DNA of 64,000 nucleotides from Vibrio anguillarum. GTDB lineage: Bacteria > Pseudomonadota > Gammaproteobacteria > Enterobacterales > Vibrionaceae. The notes beneath the pieces are model-generated. The model saw only the letters and a program-made list of their open reading frames with translations. It ran no database searches and was not told the DNA's origin. Below, piece after piece: positions 27,058 to 35,085 of the stretch. Location of the stretch: the NCBI RefSeq assembly GCF_001989995.2, contig NZ_JAHGUP010000054.1, positions 1 through 64,000 of the forward strand, in the 5' to 3' direction. Each line of letters begins with the position of its first letter. Positions within the stretch are counted from its first letter, which is position 1. Position numbers and translations under genes: made by a program.

Positions 27058-27450
27058 TCAAAAACTGTCTGCGTTGAAACGAGCGGTGCGTGCTTCTGCG
27101 ATTGTGCAGTGCGTGATGTGCATAAGTTCGGCGAGAGTGATTGATGGGTTTTGTTTAACAAGCCTTACCAACTTGGCTGATTTGGGTTCAAGCTGTTCCT
27201 GATATTCTGCCAGTTTGTCTTTGAGTCTCGTTATTAAAAATTGCATGACCAGTGAATCAAGTTCTCTGAGCCGATTTGCCAATAATTCAAGTTGCGTTAT
27301 CTCACCACTGATTTGCCAATTTCTGGAACGTCGTATTCGTTTCAGGTCGCACTGATATTCTCTCGCCAGCATTTTTGCTTTTTTCGCATTTTCTCCACCA
27401 AGCCGATGAATTAATGAGGGGAGGGAAATCGTGATGATCATAATAGCCAT
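27058..27450 (-). CDS. Small 'ribosome recycling factor family' protein (RRF_GI-like)
   Basis: 130-residue basic, mostly helical protein. It opens with ISLPSLIHRLGGENAKKAKML and YQCDLKRIRRSRNWQISGE, a pattern I associate with the small Vibrio family labelled ribosome recycling factor (RRF_GI). The C-terminal third (KLVRLVKQNPSITLAELMHITHCTIAEARTARF) looks like a winged-helix or helix-turn-helix unit. It does not resemble canonical Frr, which is longer, so the family name should not be read as a function. Convergent with the PilZ gene. Confidence 0.5.
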   Translation of the reverse strand: MAIMIITISLPSLIHRLGGENAKKAKMLAREYQCDLKRIRRSRNWQISGEITQLELLANRLRELDSLVMQFLITRLKDKLAEYQEQLEPKSAKLVRLVKQNPSITLAELMHITHCTIAEARTARFNADSF

Positions 27451-27498
27451 GTTCTTGTTTGGATGACTTTCCGTTATAACACGGTCTTATAAAACGGT

Positions 27499-27531
27499 GA
27501 AACCCCGATAGTTGGTAGCTATCGGGGTTTC
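27499..27531. terminator. Strong terminator after rplY
   Basis: GAAACCCCGATAG and CTATCGGGGTTTC form a perfect 13-bp stem with a 7-base loop. It lies downstream of rplY (minus strand) and upstream of the RRF-like gene. T-rich sequence follows on the plus strand (TTTCGAATTTTT). A second hairpin, GTTGGAT-TTT-ATCCAAC, lies at 27581-27597 just behind the rplY stop. Confidence 0.75.
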
Positions 27532-27615
27532 GAATTTTTAGATTTCTCGGATGGTAAGGCCGATCATCTTTATGCAAAAGGTTGGATTTTATCCAACTAA
27601 TTCCTTGGTAGGAAA

Positions 27616-27894
27616 TTAGATGCGGATGAAGTCCATGTGCTCAACTTTTGGCTTGAACACGTGACGTTGAACGTCTTGTGGCTTAACTTTTACTTCTGCG
27701 CCATCAATTACTAGAGTAATTGCTTCGTAGAATTCTGGTTTGTCCATTTGGTTGATCACGTCAGAATGATCCAGTGCGATAGCAACTGGCGCTGCTTCAC
27801 CACCGTAAACAACTGCTGGGAATTGGCCCGCGTGACGTAGGCGGCGGCTCGCACCTTTACCTAGTTCAGTACGTACTACTGCTTCGAATTTCAT
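27616..27894 (-). CDS. rplY: 50S ribosomal protein L25
   Basis: Binds 5S rRNA in the large ribosomal subunit. 92 residues from the ATG at 27894, the short enterobacterial form without the CTC C-terminal domain; the longer open frame to 27930 would add twelve unrelated residues. Start [32 protein letters not shown] is diagnostic. In E. coli rplY is next to radD (yejH); here a two-component system sits between them. Confidence 0.96.
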   Translation of the reverse strand: MKFEAVVRTELGKGASRRLRHAGQFPAVVYGGEAAPVAIALDHSDVINQMDKPEFYEAITLVIDGAEVKVKPQDVQRHVFKPKVEHMDFIRI

Positions 27895-28121
27895 AGTTTT
27901 TACACTCAAATTAGTAAAAATAAACTTCACATCTGCAATGCGACCTTGCTGATGTGGTATAGCTTTGATAGTGAATCAATGATTACTAACAAAACGAGCG
28001 CGGATACTAGCACTCTATCTAAGATGGGGCAATAGAAAATCCCTTGCAGCATCGATTTATTGCAGTGTTACGAAGGACCGTGACAGTCTTTATTGCTTAA
28101 TGTCGAGTTCGATTTCGTCCA

Positions 28122-29462
28122 TTAAACCGAACGAAAAGTCAGCACCGCTTTTAACCCCCCCATGGTGCTAGTCGATAGGGTTAGCGTGCCGCGATAACTG
28201 TGCGCCATTTCACTGACAATATTCAACCCAAGCCCAGATCCAGAGGTTGTTTCGTCCAAGCGCACGCCACGTTGTACCGCTTTAGCCAGATCTTGCTCAG
28301 CAATACCTGGGCCATCGTCTTCAATGTGGATTTCTACCCAGCCTTCTTCTCGATTTTTTGCGTGAACTCGAACCAAAGAAGCTGCCCATTTGTAGCTATT
28401 TTCCAGTAGGTTGCCGAGCATCTCGTCGAGATCGGTTGGGTCAACGGCAACCTCTAGATCAGAATCCAACTCATTAACTAACGTGATTTCACGCTGTGCG
28501 TAAATTTTGTCAAATGCCATAGAAATAGCATCTACCCGTTCGCTTGGATTGGCTTTTACCGCAAGAATATTCATTGAGCCAGCCATGCGCGCGCGGCCTA
28601 GATGGTAGTCAATCTGCTTTTGTAACTGTTCAATCGGTGTTCTGAGTTTCTGCTGTTGTGCGAAATCAAGATGATCGATCTCATTGCGCAGTACAGAAAT
28701 CGGCGTTTTTAAAGCGTGAGAGAGATTGCCTGCATGATTACGTGCACGTTCAAGCAATTCTTGATAGTGGAATAACAGTGCATTCAAATCATTGACTAAC
28801 GGAAAGACTTCTTTTGGGTACTCGTCACTGAGACTGGCTTGTTGACCTTTGCGCAATGCGGCCAGCTCTTTTTGCATTTTCCCTAACGGCCGTAATGACC
28901 AACTGACTTGCAAGCCAATCAGCACCAATACACCACTGAAGAGCAGACCTAGTATCATCCACAATTGGCTAATTACGCTGTTTAAAGTGTCTTGTAATGG
29001 CGCTTCATCAAGACCGATGGTAATGGTGATAGGAGAAGGGAAATCTGGTAAGTAGATGATTTGTTCAATGACGATCAGTTTTTCATCTCTTGCGCCTTTG
29101 ACGATGTTTTTCAAGCCATGTTTTTCGCTGATAAGGCGTTTATCCCACAATGAGCGAGAACGAAGCGATTGATCATGGCTTGAGGCCGTCCAATAAAGGC
29201 CGCTGTAGGGTTGACTAAAACGAGGGTCTGAAAGGCGCGACGACAGTACTAGATTCCCTTGCGGTGTCGCTTCCAAGTTCGCCGTGATTTCATCCATCGC
29301 TAAGCGTAGCTGACTTTGCACATCATTGACTAGGTAGTCTTTGATCAGTGTGGGAATGCCAATTCCCGCCGCTAAAATCATGGTACCTAACCAAAACGTT
29401 GCCGCGAGCAGTAAACGACTTTTTAAACTGAGGCGCTTTAAGGCCGAGGTTTTATTTTGCAT
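28122..29462 (-). CDS. dbfS: Sensor histidine kinase, DbfS-like
   Basis: Membrane sensor kinase of 446 residues. Two membrane helices (about 17-37 and 167-188) flank a periplasmic sensor region of about 130 residues. They are followed by a HAMP-like segment, the phospho-accepting His249 in NLSHALKTPISVL, the N-box EMLGNLLENSYKW, and G boxes EDDGPGI and GSGLGLNIV. The order PepSY protein, OmpR regulator, kinase next to rplY matches my memory of V. cholerae vc1637-1639, where the kinase is called DbfS and controls biofilm dispersal. Start overlaps the regulator stop by 11 bases. The signal is not visible in the sequence. Confidence 0.82.
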   Translation of the reverse strand: MQNKTSALKRLSLKSRLLLAATFWLGTMILAAGIGIPTLIKDYLVNDVQSQLRLAMDEITANLEATPQGNLVLSSRLSDPRFSQPYSGLYWTASSHDQSLRSRSLWDKRLISEKHGLKNIVKGARDEKLIVIEQIIYLPDFPSPITITIGLDEAPLQDTLNSVISQLWMILGLLFSGVLVLIGLQVSWSLRPLGKMQKELAALRKGQQASLSDEYPKEVFPLVNDLNALLFHYQELLERARNHAGNLSHALKTPISVLRNEIDHLDFAQQQKLRTPIEQLQKQIDYHLGRARMAGSMNILAVKANPSERVDAISMAFDKIYAQREITLVNELDSDLEVAVDPTDLDEMLGNLLENSYKWAASLVRVHAKNREEGWVEIHIEDDGPGIAEQDLAKAVQRGVRLDETTSGSGLGLNIVSEMAHSYRGTLTLSTSTMGGLKAVLTFRSV

Positions 29463-30111
29463 TAAGCTGGTATCCCAGTCCTCTCACGGTTTTGATAATG
29501 TTGTTATTGATTTTTTTACGGATGCGGCCAATAAACACTTCGATGGTGTTGGAGTCTCTATCGAAATCTTGTTTGTAGATGTGTTCCACCAGTTCAGTCC
29601 GTGAAATGACTTTGTCGGCATTGTGCATGAAGTAGGCAACCACTTTGTATTCCAGTGCCGTCAAGCTCACCGCTTGACCTTGCCACATCACTTTAGAGGT
29701 TCGAGTATCAAGGCTTAAGTCACCGATTTGCATCACAGGGGAAGCGTTACCTGATGCTCGGCGCAGTTGTGCGCGGATACGAGCGGTTAATTCCACCATC
29801 TCAAATGGTTTGGTGAGGTAATCATCTGCTCCTGCATTTAAGCCCTCGACTCGTTGAGTCAAACCGTCTCTTGCACTGAGGATCACAATAGGCGTATTAA
29901 TGTTTTCATCTCGAATGCCTTTCAATACGGTGAGCCCATCGAGCTTGGGTAAACCGAGGTCGAGCACAATCACATCCCACTCTTCTGATGTGGCGCGATA
30001 GAGTGCATCAATGCCATCTTGTGATAATTCAGGCACCCAGCCGGTCTGTTCAAGCGCTTCTACAATTTGTTCCCCAAGACGAGGATCGTCTTCGACTACC
30101 AATATTTTCAT
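29452..30111 (-). CDS. dbfR: OmpR-family response regulator, DbfR-like
   Basis: 219-residue DNA-binding response regulator. The receiver domain has the acidic pair VVEDD, phospho-acceptor Asp51 in VIVLDLGLPKLDG, the switch Ser (ILSARDG) and Lys101 in YLTKPF. The C-terminal winged helix has LTALEYKVVAYFMHNADKVISR and VRGLGYQLN. It lies 9 bases after the PepSY gene and overlaps the kinase gene by 11. DbfR in V. cholerae represses dispersal when phosphorylated, as I recall; direct targets are unknown here. Confidence 0.85.
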   Translation of the reverse strand: MKILVVEDDPRLGEQIVEALEQTGWVPELSQDGIDALYRATSEEWDVIVLDLGLPKLDGLTVLKGIRDENINTPIVILSARDGLTQRVEGLNAGADDYLTKPFEMVELTARIRAQLRRASGNASPVMQIGDLSLDTRTSKVMWQGQAVSLTALEYKVVAYFMHNADKVISRTELVEHIYKQDFDRDSNTIEVFIGRIRKKINNNIIKTVRGLGYQLNAK

Positions 30112-30120
30112 GGTTATTCT

Positions 30121-30510
30121 CTATTTTTTGATGATGTCGCGTAGGTTCCTGCCACGAATAGCCATTAGTTCTAATGTGCTTGCATTATATTCTACGCGGA
30201 TAACTCGGTTGTCATGCATCAGTTTTAATTCGTAGACCCATTCACCATCATCTTCATCTAACTCTACTTTGATAACTCGGCCATTGAGTTCTTTATCTAT
30301 CGTGGCATAAAGCTCAGACAATGGATGAATTAAACCTTTTTGAACTGCCGCGTAGACCTCGTCTTGATCCTCATCAATCTCTACCTTGGTTCCTGGCTTA
30401 TAAGTGTCTTGAACCCAATCGTGTACATCACTGCTTGCAGCTAAAGTGGGTAAGGATAATGATGAGAGCAGCAGTAAGCGTGCGAAAGCTTTACCCTTTT
30501 TGAACAACAT
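30121..30510 (-). CDS. Periplasmic PepSY-domain protein
   Basis: 129-residue secreted protein, first gene of the two-component operon. The ATG at 30510 gives a clean signal peptide (MLFKKGKAFARLLLLSSLSLPTLAA). The open frame runs on to 30708, but that would bury the signal and overlap radD. The mature part is one PepSY domain: AVQKGLIHPLSELYATIDKEL, GRVIKVELDEDDGEWVYELKL and VEYNASTLELMAIRG. Such domains often modulate a neighbouring sensor kinase, so this is a likely periplasmic partner of the DbfS-like protein. The V. cholerae equivalent in this position has been called DbfQ, as far as I recall. Confidence 0.78.
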   Translation of the reverse strand: MLFKKGKAFARLLLLSSLSLPTLAASSDVHDWVQDTYKPGTKVEIDEDQDEVYAAVQKGLIHPLSELYATIDKELNGRVIKVELDEDDGEWVYELKLMHDNRVIRVEYNASTLELMAIRGRNLRDIIKK

Positions 30511-30571
30511 GTTGCGCCCCCTGTAATAAGATAAACAGAGTATAAATGACCTTACATGAATAGAAAGTGAA

Positions 30572-32314
30572 TCATCGGTTTTGTAGCTCATCTTCAAAAA
30601 TCTTATCGCGCATTTTCCAAAATCGTCCCACTTTTCGCGCAATGACAAATTGTGGTGGACGAAAACGGTGTTGATGAGCCACCACTTTGCTTGGTGAAGA
30701 TTGATCAAAAGGGCGATGCTTATCGGCTAGGTGTGGTCGCACAAATTGGTCGTGGAACACCTGTTTCTGTTTCTTGGTGGTTAGTGGCCAAAATTCGTGG
30801 ACTTGCGCATCGTTCTCACCACGATAGGTAACGCGCAGTTGCGCTTTTCCACTTGCATCTTTATGTACATTCAAATCCATTTCGATACATTCAAAAACCA
30901 ATGCATCTTTGAGGTTGAGTGCTTCTTTGAGCTTTTTATCAGGGTCAACCAGTGTTGCGTCACATTCATGGCAGATACGTGCGGCGATATCGTTGTCAGC
31001 CCCGCACTCACCGCAATATTTTGCTCTAAAACGGTAACCACAGTGTTCTCGTTCGCCACTTTCTTCGTCTGTAAAATAGCCTTGGCAACGTCGACCATAG
31101 TGTTCAAGCAAAAAACCAGCGGCATCGAGTTTACCCCAAAAGTTGTTATTAAAACCGCAGGCCGGACAGGGAATGGTAATAATTTCACTGTTGGGATCGG
31201 GCTTTGGCTCACCGACTTCTGGTTGATAAAGATCATAGTTATTGCCCGCATAATCCAATACCAAACATTCGGTTTTTCCTGCGGATAAGCGTAGCCCACG
31301 TCCGACAATTTGCTGATATAAACTGATGGACTCGGTGGGGCGTAAAATCGCAATCAGGTCAACATGCGGAGCATCAAAACCTGTGGTTAATACCGACACG
31401 TTAACTAAGAATTTGATTTGGCGCTGTTTAAACTGCTTGATGATGGTGTCGCGTTCAGTGGTCGGCGTGTCACCAATGACGATGGCAGTTTCGTTATTGG
31501 GCAGTAATTGCACAATTTCTTGGGCGTGGCGAACGGTGGCCGCAAAGATCATTACTCCCTGTTTTTGCTGTGCTAGTTGGATGATTTGTTGAACAATCTG
31601 TGGTGTGGCACGTTTCGATTGCTCAATCACCATGTCGAGTTCGGCTTCTTTGTAGCGCCCGGTATTGGCTGGTTTTAGCTGCGAAAAATCGTAACTGAGC
31701 ACGGGGGCATCAACCATTCGCGCTGGCGTTAAAAAAGCTTCATCGAGCAGATAACGGATCGGTAGCTCAAAAATACAGTCACGGAAGAAGCGAGGCTCCT
31801 CACTGCGCACTTGGCCGCGAGTATGGTATTGATAAATCCAGCCCATGCCTAAACGATAAGGCGTAGCGGTTAACCCCAACACTTTAATCCCCGGGTTGAG
31901 CTCGCTTAAATGGGTGATCACCTTTTGATAACTACTACTTTTCTCATCCGGTACGCGGTGGCATTCATCAATCACCAGTAATGAAAATTGATTTTTAAAG
32001 GCATCTAAATTGCGCACCACGGATTGTACCGAAGCAAAGACGACCTGTTGATCGGTCTCTTTTCGTCCTAAACCTGCCGCAAATACCGCGCCTTGCAAAC
32101 CGTAGCCCTCATATTTGGCATGGTTTTGCTCTACCAGTTCTTTCACGTGCGCTAGTACTAAGACTCGTCCTTTGGCAAGCCTTGCCAGCTCAGCAATAAC
32201 CAAACTTTTTCCTGCCCCCGTCGGTAGTACAATTACGGCGGGCGTAGTGTGATGACGAAAATAGTGGATCACGGCTTTGACCGAGTCCGATTGATAAGGA
32301 CGAAGTGTGTACAT
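30572..32314 (-). CDS. radD: RadD (YejH) superfamily 2 helicase-like ATPase
   Basis: DNA-repair ATPase of 580 residues, close to the 586 of E. coli RadD, which supports RecA-mediated recombination and repair. SF2 motifs in order: LRPYQSDSV, Walker A VLPTGAGKS near residue 30, DECH, GLTATPYRLG, then the second RecA fold with VIGDTPTTER, VLTTGFDAP and QIVGRGLR. The C-terminal zinc part has two cysteine clusters (CPACGFN... and CGECGADNDIAARICHEC). Divergent from rsuA across 104 bases. Confidence 0.9.
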   Translation of the reverse strand: MYTLRPYQSDSVKAVIHYFRHHTTPAVIVLPTGAGKSLVIAELARLAKGRVLVLAHVKELVEQNHAKYEGYGLQGAVFAAGLGRKETDQQVVFASVQSVVRNLDAFKNQFSLLVIDECHRVPDEKSSSYQKVITHLSELNPGIKVLGLTATPYRLGMGWIYQYHTRGQVRSEEPRFFRDCIFELPIRYLLDEAFLTPARMVDAPVLSYDFSQLKPANTGRYKEAELDMVIEQSKRATPQIVQQIIQLAQQKQGVMIFAATVRHAQEIVQLLPNNETAIVIGDTPTTERDTIIKQFKQRQIKFLVNVSVLTTGFDAPHVDLIAILRPTESISLYQQIVGRGLRLSAGKTECLVLDYAGNNYDLYQPEVGEPKPDPNSEIITIPCPACGFNNNFWGKLDAAGFLLEHYGRRCQGYFTDEESGEREHCGYRFRAKYCGECGADNDIAARICHECDATLVDPDKKLKEALNLKDALVFECIEMDLNVHKDASGKAQLRVTYRGENDAQVHEFWPLTTKKQKQVFHDQFVRPHLADKHRPFDQSSPSKVVAHQHRFRPPQFVIARKVGRFWKMRDKIFEDELQNR

Positions 32315-32418
32315 AACTCGCGTTGTCTCTTGTTGAACGCTGGATAAAAACAGTGAAATAGATCAACTATTTCATTTTAGCTGCGTATAATACCTGACTT
32401 GATTTAGATGAGGTAATC

Positions 32419-33114
32419 ATGCGGTTAGATAAATTTTTGTGTGATGCGTTAGGTGCGACACGTAAAGAAGCCACCAAGATCATCAAAAGTGGTGATGTCA
32501 CAGTAAATGGTAAGATGCAAAAAAGTGGTTCATTGCAGGTGACGCAGGAGTGTGAGGTGGAGTGGCAAGGTCGTGAGTTAATCTTGCATGGCCCGCGCTA
32601 TATCATGTTACACAAACCCGCTGGCTACGTTTGCTCACATGAAGACGGCTTCAATCATACGGCATTTATTTTGCTCGATGAAGTGAATGTTCAAGACTTG
32701 CATTTTGCAGGACGTTTGGATGTCGATACCACAGGTTTGGTTCTGATCACCGATGACGGCCAATGGTCTCATCGCATTACCTCGCCAAAACACAAATGCG
32801 ACAAAACCTACCGTGTCTGGCTTGCCGATCCTATTGAAGCGAATTATGTCGAACAATTCTTAACGGGTATTGAACTGCGTAATGAGCGTGAGCCAACCTT
32901 GCCTGCGCAATTGGAAGTCGTCGGTGAGAATGAATGTTTACTGACCATTCATGAAGGCAAATACCATCAAGTTAAACGCATGTTTGCTGCTTTAGGCAAT
33001 AAAGTGGTTGGCCTTCACCGTGAGCGCATTGGTCATATTGTGCTAGATGAGGCACTAGAGCCCGGTGAATACCGTTATTTGACTGACCAAGAAGTGGCTT
33101 CTATTGGGGCTTGA
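32419..33114 (+). CDS. rsuA: 16S rRNA pseudouridine-516 synthase
   Basis: Makes pseudouridine 516 in 16S rRNA. 231 residues, the same as E. coli RsuA. An N-terminal S4 domain (MRLDKFLCDALGATRKEA...SGDVTVNG) is followed by the catalytic domain with GRLDVDTTGLVLITDDG, catalytic Asp101, and HEGKYHQVKRMFAALGN. It precedes bcr by 47 bases, as in E. coli. Confidence 0.94.
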   Translation: MRLDKFLCDALGATRKEATKIIKSGDVTVNGKMQKSGSLQVTQECEVEWQGRELILHGPRYIMLHKPAGYVCSHEDGFNHTAFILLDEVNVQDLHFAGRLDVDTTGLVLITDDGQWSHRITSPKHKCDKTYRVWLADPIEANYVEQFLTGIELRNEREPTLPAQLEVVGENECLLTIHEGKYHQVKRMFAALGNKVVGLHRERIGHIVLDEALEPGEYRYLTDQEVASIGA

Positions 33115-33161
33115 ACGGCCTAGCTTTACTGCAACTTCATTTCTTATTTATCTGGAGAACT

Positions 33162-34370
33162 ATGACTTCATCTCAACCTGTTACAGCGAATAATACGCCG
33201 CACATTAGTTTTTTACTCTTCTTAGTATTAGGCGCGATTGGCGCATTAACGCCGCTGGCGATTGATATGTATCTGCCAGCCATGCCAGCGATTGCTAAAG
33301 ATCTCGGTGTGAGTGCTGGAGCGGTACAAATGACGCTGACTGCTTATACCGCTGGTTTTGCGATAGGCCAACTATTGCATGGCCCGCTGGCCGACAGTTA
33401 TGGCCGTCGCCCAGTGCTGCTGATCGGCGTATTACTGTTTGGTATTGCTGCCACTGTGAGTGCGACTACGCAAGGTATTGAAGCGTTAACGTATGTTCGC
33501 GCTGCGCAAGGTTTTGCTGGAGCAGCGGCGGCTGTGGTTATTCAAGCGGTGGTGCGTGATATGTTTGATCGCGAAGATTTTGCCCGCGCCATGTCTTTTG
33601 TCACCTTAGTGATGACCGTTGCCCCGTTAGCTGCGCCGATGATTGGTGGACACTTGGCCATTTGGTTTGGTTGGCGTTCGATATTTTGGGTGTTGGCTAT
33701 TTTTGCCGCGGTGGTGATTGCTCTCGTGGTTTGGAAAATTCCAGAAACACTCAGTGCAGAAAATCGTCAACCGCTGCGCTTTCGAAATACCATTCGCAAC
33801 TATGTGCAGTTAAGCCGTAACCCAGTCGCGATGGGGCTTGTTTTTTCTGGTGCTTTCTCGTTCGCTGGTATGTTTGCCTTTTTGACCGCAGGCTCTTTTG
33901 TCTATATTGATATTTATGGAGTCGATCCTGATCAATTTGGTTACCTGTTTGGCCTCAATATCGTCGCGATGATTATCATGACCAGCTTGAATGGTCGAAT
34001 GGTGAAACGAGTCGGTTCCCACGCCATGCTACGCTTTGGTTTATTGATTCAGTTGTGCGCAGGTATCGGGCTATTTATCGCGTGGTTACTCAACCTTGGT
34101 TTATGGGGTATTGTGCCTTTTGTGGTGCTTTTTATTGGTACATTGTCAACGATAGGCAGTAATTCAATGGGATTATTGTTAAGTGGTTATCCGAAAATGG
34201 CGGGTACCGCTTCTTCACTGGCTGGAACGTTGCGTTTTGGCACAGGCTCAGTGGTTGCAGCGATTGTCGCGATGATGCCTAGTGATGTTGAGTGGCCGAT
34301 GATTGTGGTCATGACGGCGTGCTCGGTACTTTCATCTCTTTTTTATTGGACATTAGGAAGAAAGGCGTAA
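33162..34370 (+). CDS. bcr: Bcr/CflA-family multidrug efflux MFS transporter
   Basis: Drug:H+ antiporter of the major facilitator superfamily (DHA1), 402 residues with about twelve helices. Diagnostic pieces: GAIGALTPLAIDMYLPAMPAIA, the loop motif GPLADSYGRRPVLL, and the antiporter-type GFAGAAAAVVIQAVVRD. The ATG at 33162 follows CTGGAG; an upstream frame start at 33111 would overlap rsuA. E. coli Bcr confers bicyclomycin and sulfonamide resistance when overexpressed. Its TAA stop shares one base with the next ATG. Confidence 0.9.
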   Translation: MTSSQPVTANNTPHISFLLFLVLGAIGALTPLAIDMYLPAMPAIAKDLGVSAGAVQMTLTAYTAGFAIGQLLHGPLADSYGRRPVLLIGVLLFGIAATVSATTQGIEALTYVRAAQGFAGAAAAVVIQAVVRDMFDREDFARAMSFVTLVMTVAPLAAPMIGGHLAIWFGWRSIFWVLAIFAAVVIALVVWKIPETLSAENRQPLRFRNTIRNYVQLSRNPVAMGLVFSGAFSFAGMFAFLTAGSFVYIDIYGVDPDQFGYLFGLNIVAMIIMTSLNGRMVKRVGSHAMLRFGLLIQLCAGIGLFIAWLLNLGLWGIVPFVVLFIGTLSTIGSNSMGLLLSGYPKMAGTASSLAGTLRFGTGSVVAAIVAMMPSDVEWPMIVVMTACSVLSSLFYWTLGRKA

Positions 34371-35029
34371 TGTCAGAGTATTACCTCGAAATTCAACGTG
34401 TAGTGAATACAGCGCTGCAAGAGTTAACAGCAGAACACCAAGCGAATAAGCTGGTGAATGCGCCTTTAGCTAATAATCACTTTTTGGTGCATTGGGTGAG
34501 TAAGGCATTGAAAGCACAACGATTCCATCGCTGTGTAGTGGATGATTTAAATCGTTGGCAGAAAGCTGGACGTTCGAAAGGCAACCAATCTGAATTACTG
34601 TTTATCTTCAAACGCATCTCAGCATTTTACGGTAAGTTTTTTGCGCAAGACGCGGATAACATCATTACCGATAAGAAAATTGACGCGTTTTTGGAATTCA
34701 TGGAAGCGGCTCACTGGGAAGTGACAACATGTGATCCATTGGTGAATGAAGGCAAATTACAGCTTTTTACCGATGGGCAAAACTCATTGGCTTTGTGCGC
34801 AAATCAGTGTGAATCATGCTTTGATGGTGAACTGCTCGTGAAGCCGATGAACTGGTTTGTGCGGGGCCATCATGCTGATTTCGTCGAAAAGGCCAGTAGT
34901 GCTGGCTTTATGGTGCATAAACGTACCGATTATAAGTCGAATGTGAAATATCATGGTGAGTATTTGATATACCCAAGCAACCATGGCGTGCAATTGGCTG
35001 AAATTCCATTAGGCTTTCCTATTGATTAG
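34370..35029 (+). CDS. DUF2913 family protein
   Basis: 219-residue soluble protein, which I recognise as a DUF2913 member by its start (MSEYYLEIQRVVNTALQEL) and HFLVHWVSKALKAQRF...DLNRWQKAGRSKGN. No signal or membrane segment. A mid-region carries NQCESC. Its ATG overlaps the bcr stop by one base (TAATG), so it is read by coupled translation from the rsuA-bcr transcript. No function is known to me; co-translation with a drug exporter is the only clue. Confidence 0.7.
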   Translation: MSEYYLEIQRVVNTALQELTAEHQANKLVNAPLANNHFLVHWVSKALKAQRFHRCVVDDLNRWQKAGRSKGNQSELLFIFKRISAFYGKFFAQDADNIITDKKIDAFLEFMEAAHWEVTTCDPLVNEGKLQLFTDGQNSLALCANQCESCFDGELLVKPMNWFVRGHHADFVEKASSAGFMVHKRTDYKSNVKYHGEYLIYPSNHGVQLAEIPLGFPID

Positions 35030-35055
35030 TATGGAATTGAAACCCAATAAGTTGC

Positions 35056-35085
35056 AGAGCTAGCGATTTCGCTAGCTCTTTTTTT
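35056..35085. terminator. Terminator overlapping the end of the SDR gene
   Basis: AGAGCTAGCG-ATTT-CGCTAGCTCT, a perfect 10-bp stem followed by seven T's on the plus strand, terminates the rsuA-bcr-DUF2913 unit. The stop codon of the minus-strand SDR gene (35072-35074) lies inside the right arm, so the two transcription units share this end. Confidence 0.85.

Noticed and set aside
30121..30708. 195-residue version of the PepSY protein
   Set aside because: The extension would put the signal peptide in mid-protein and overlap the radD 3' end.
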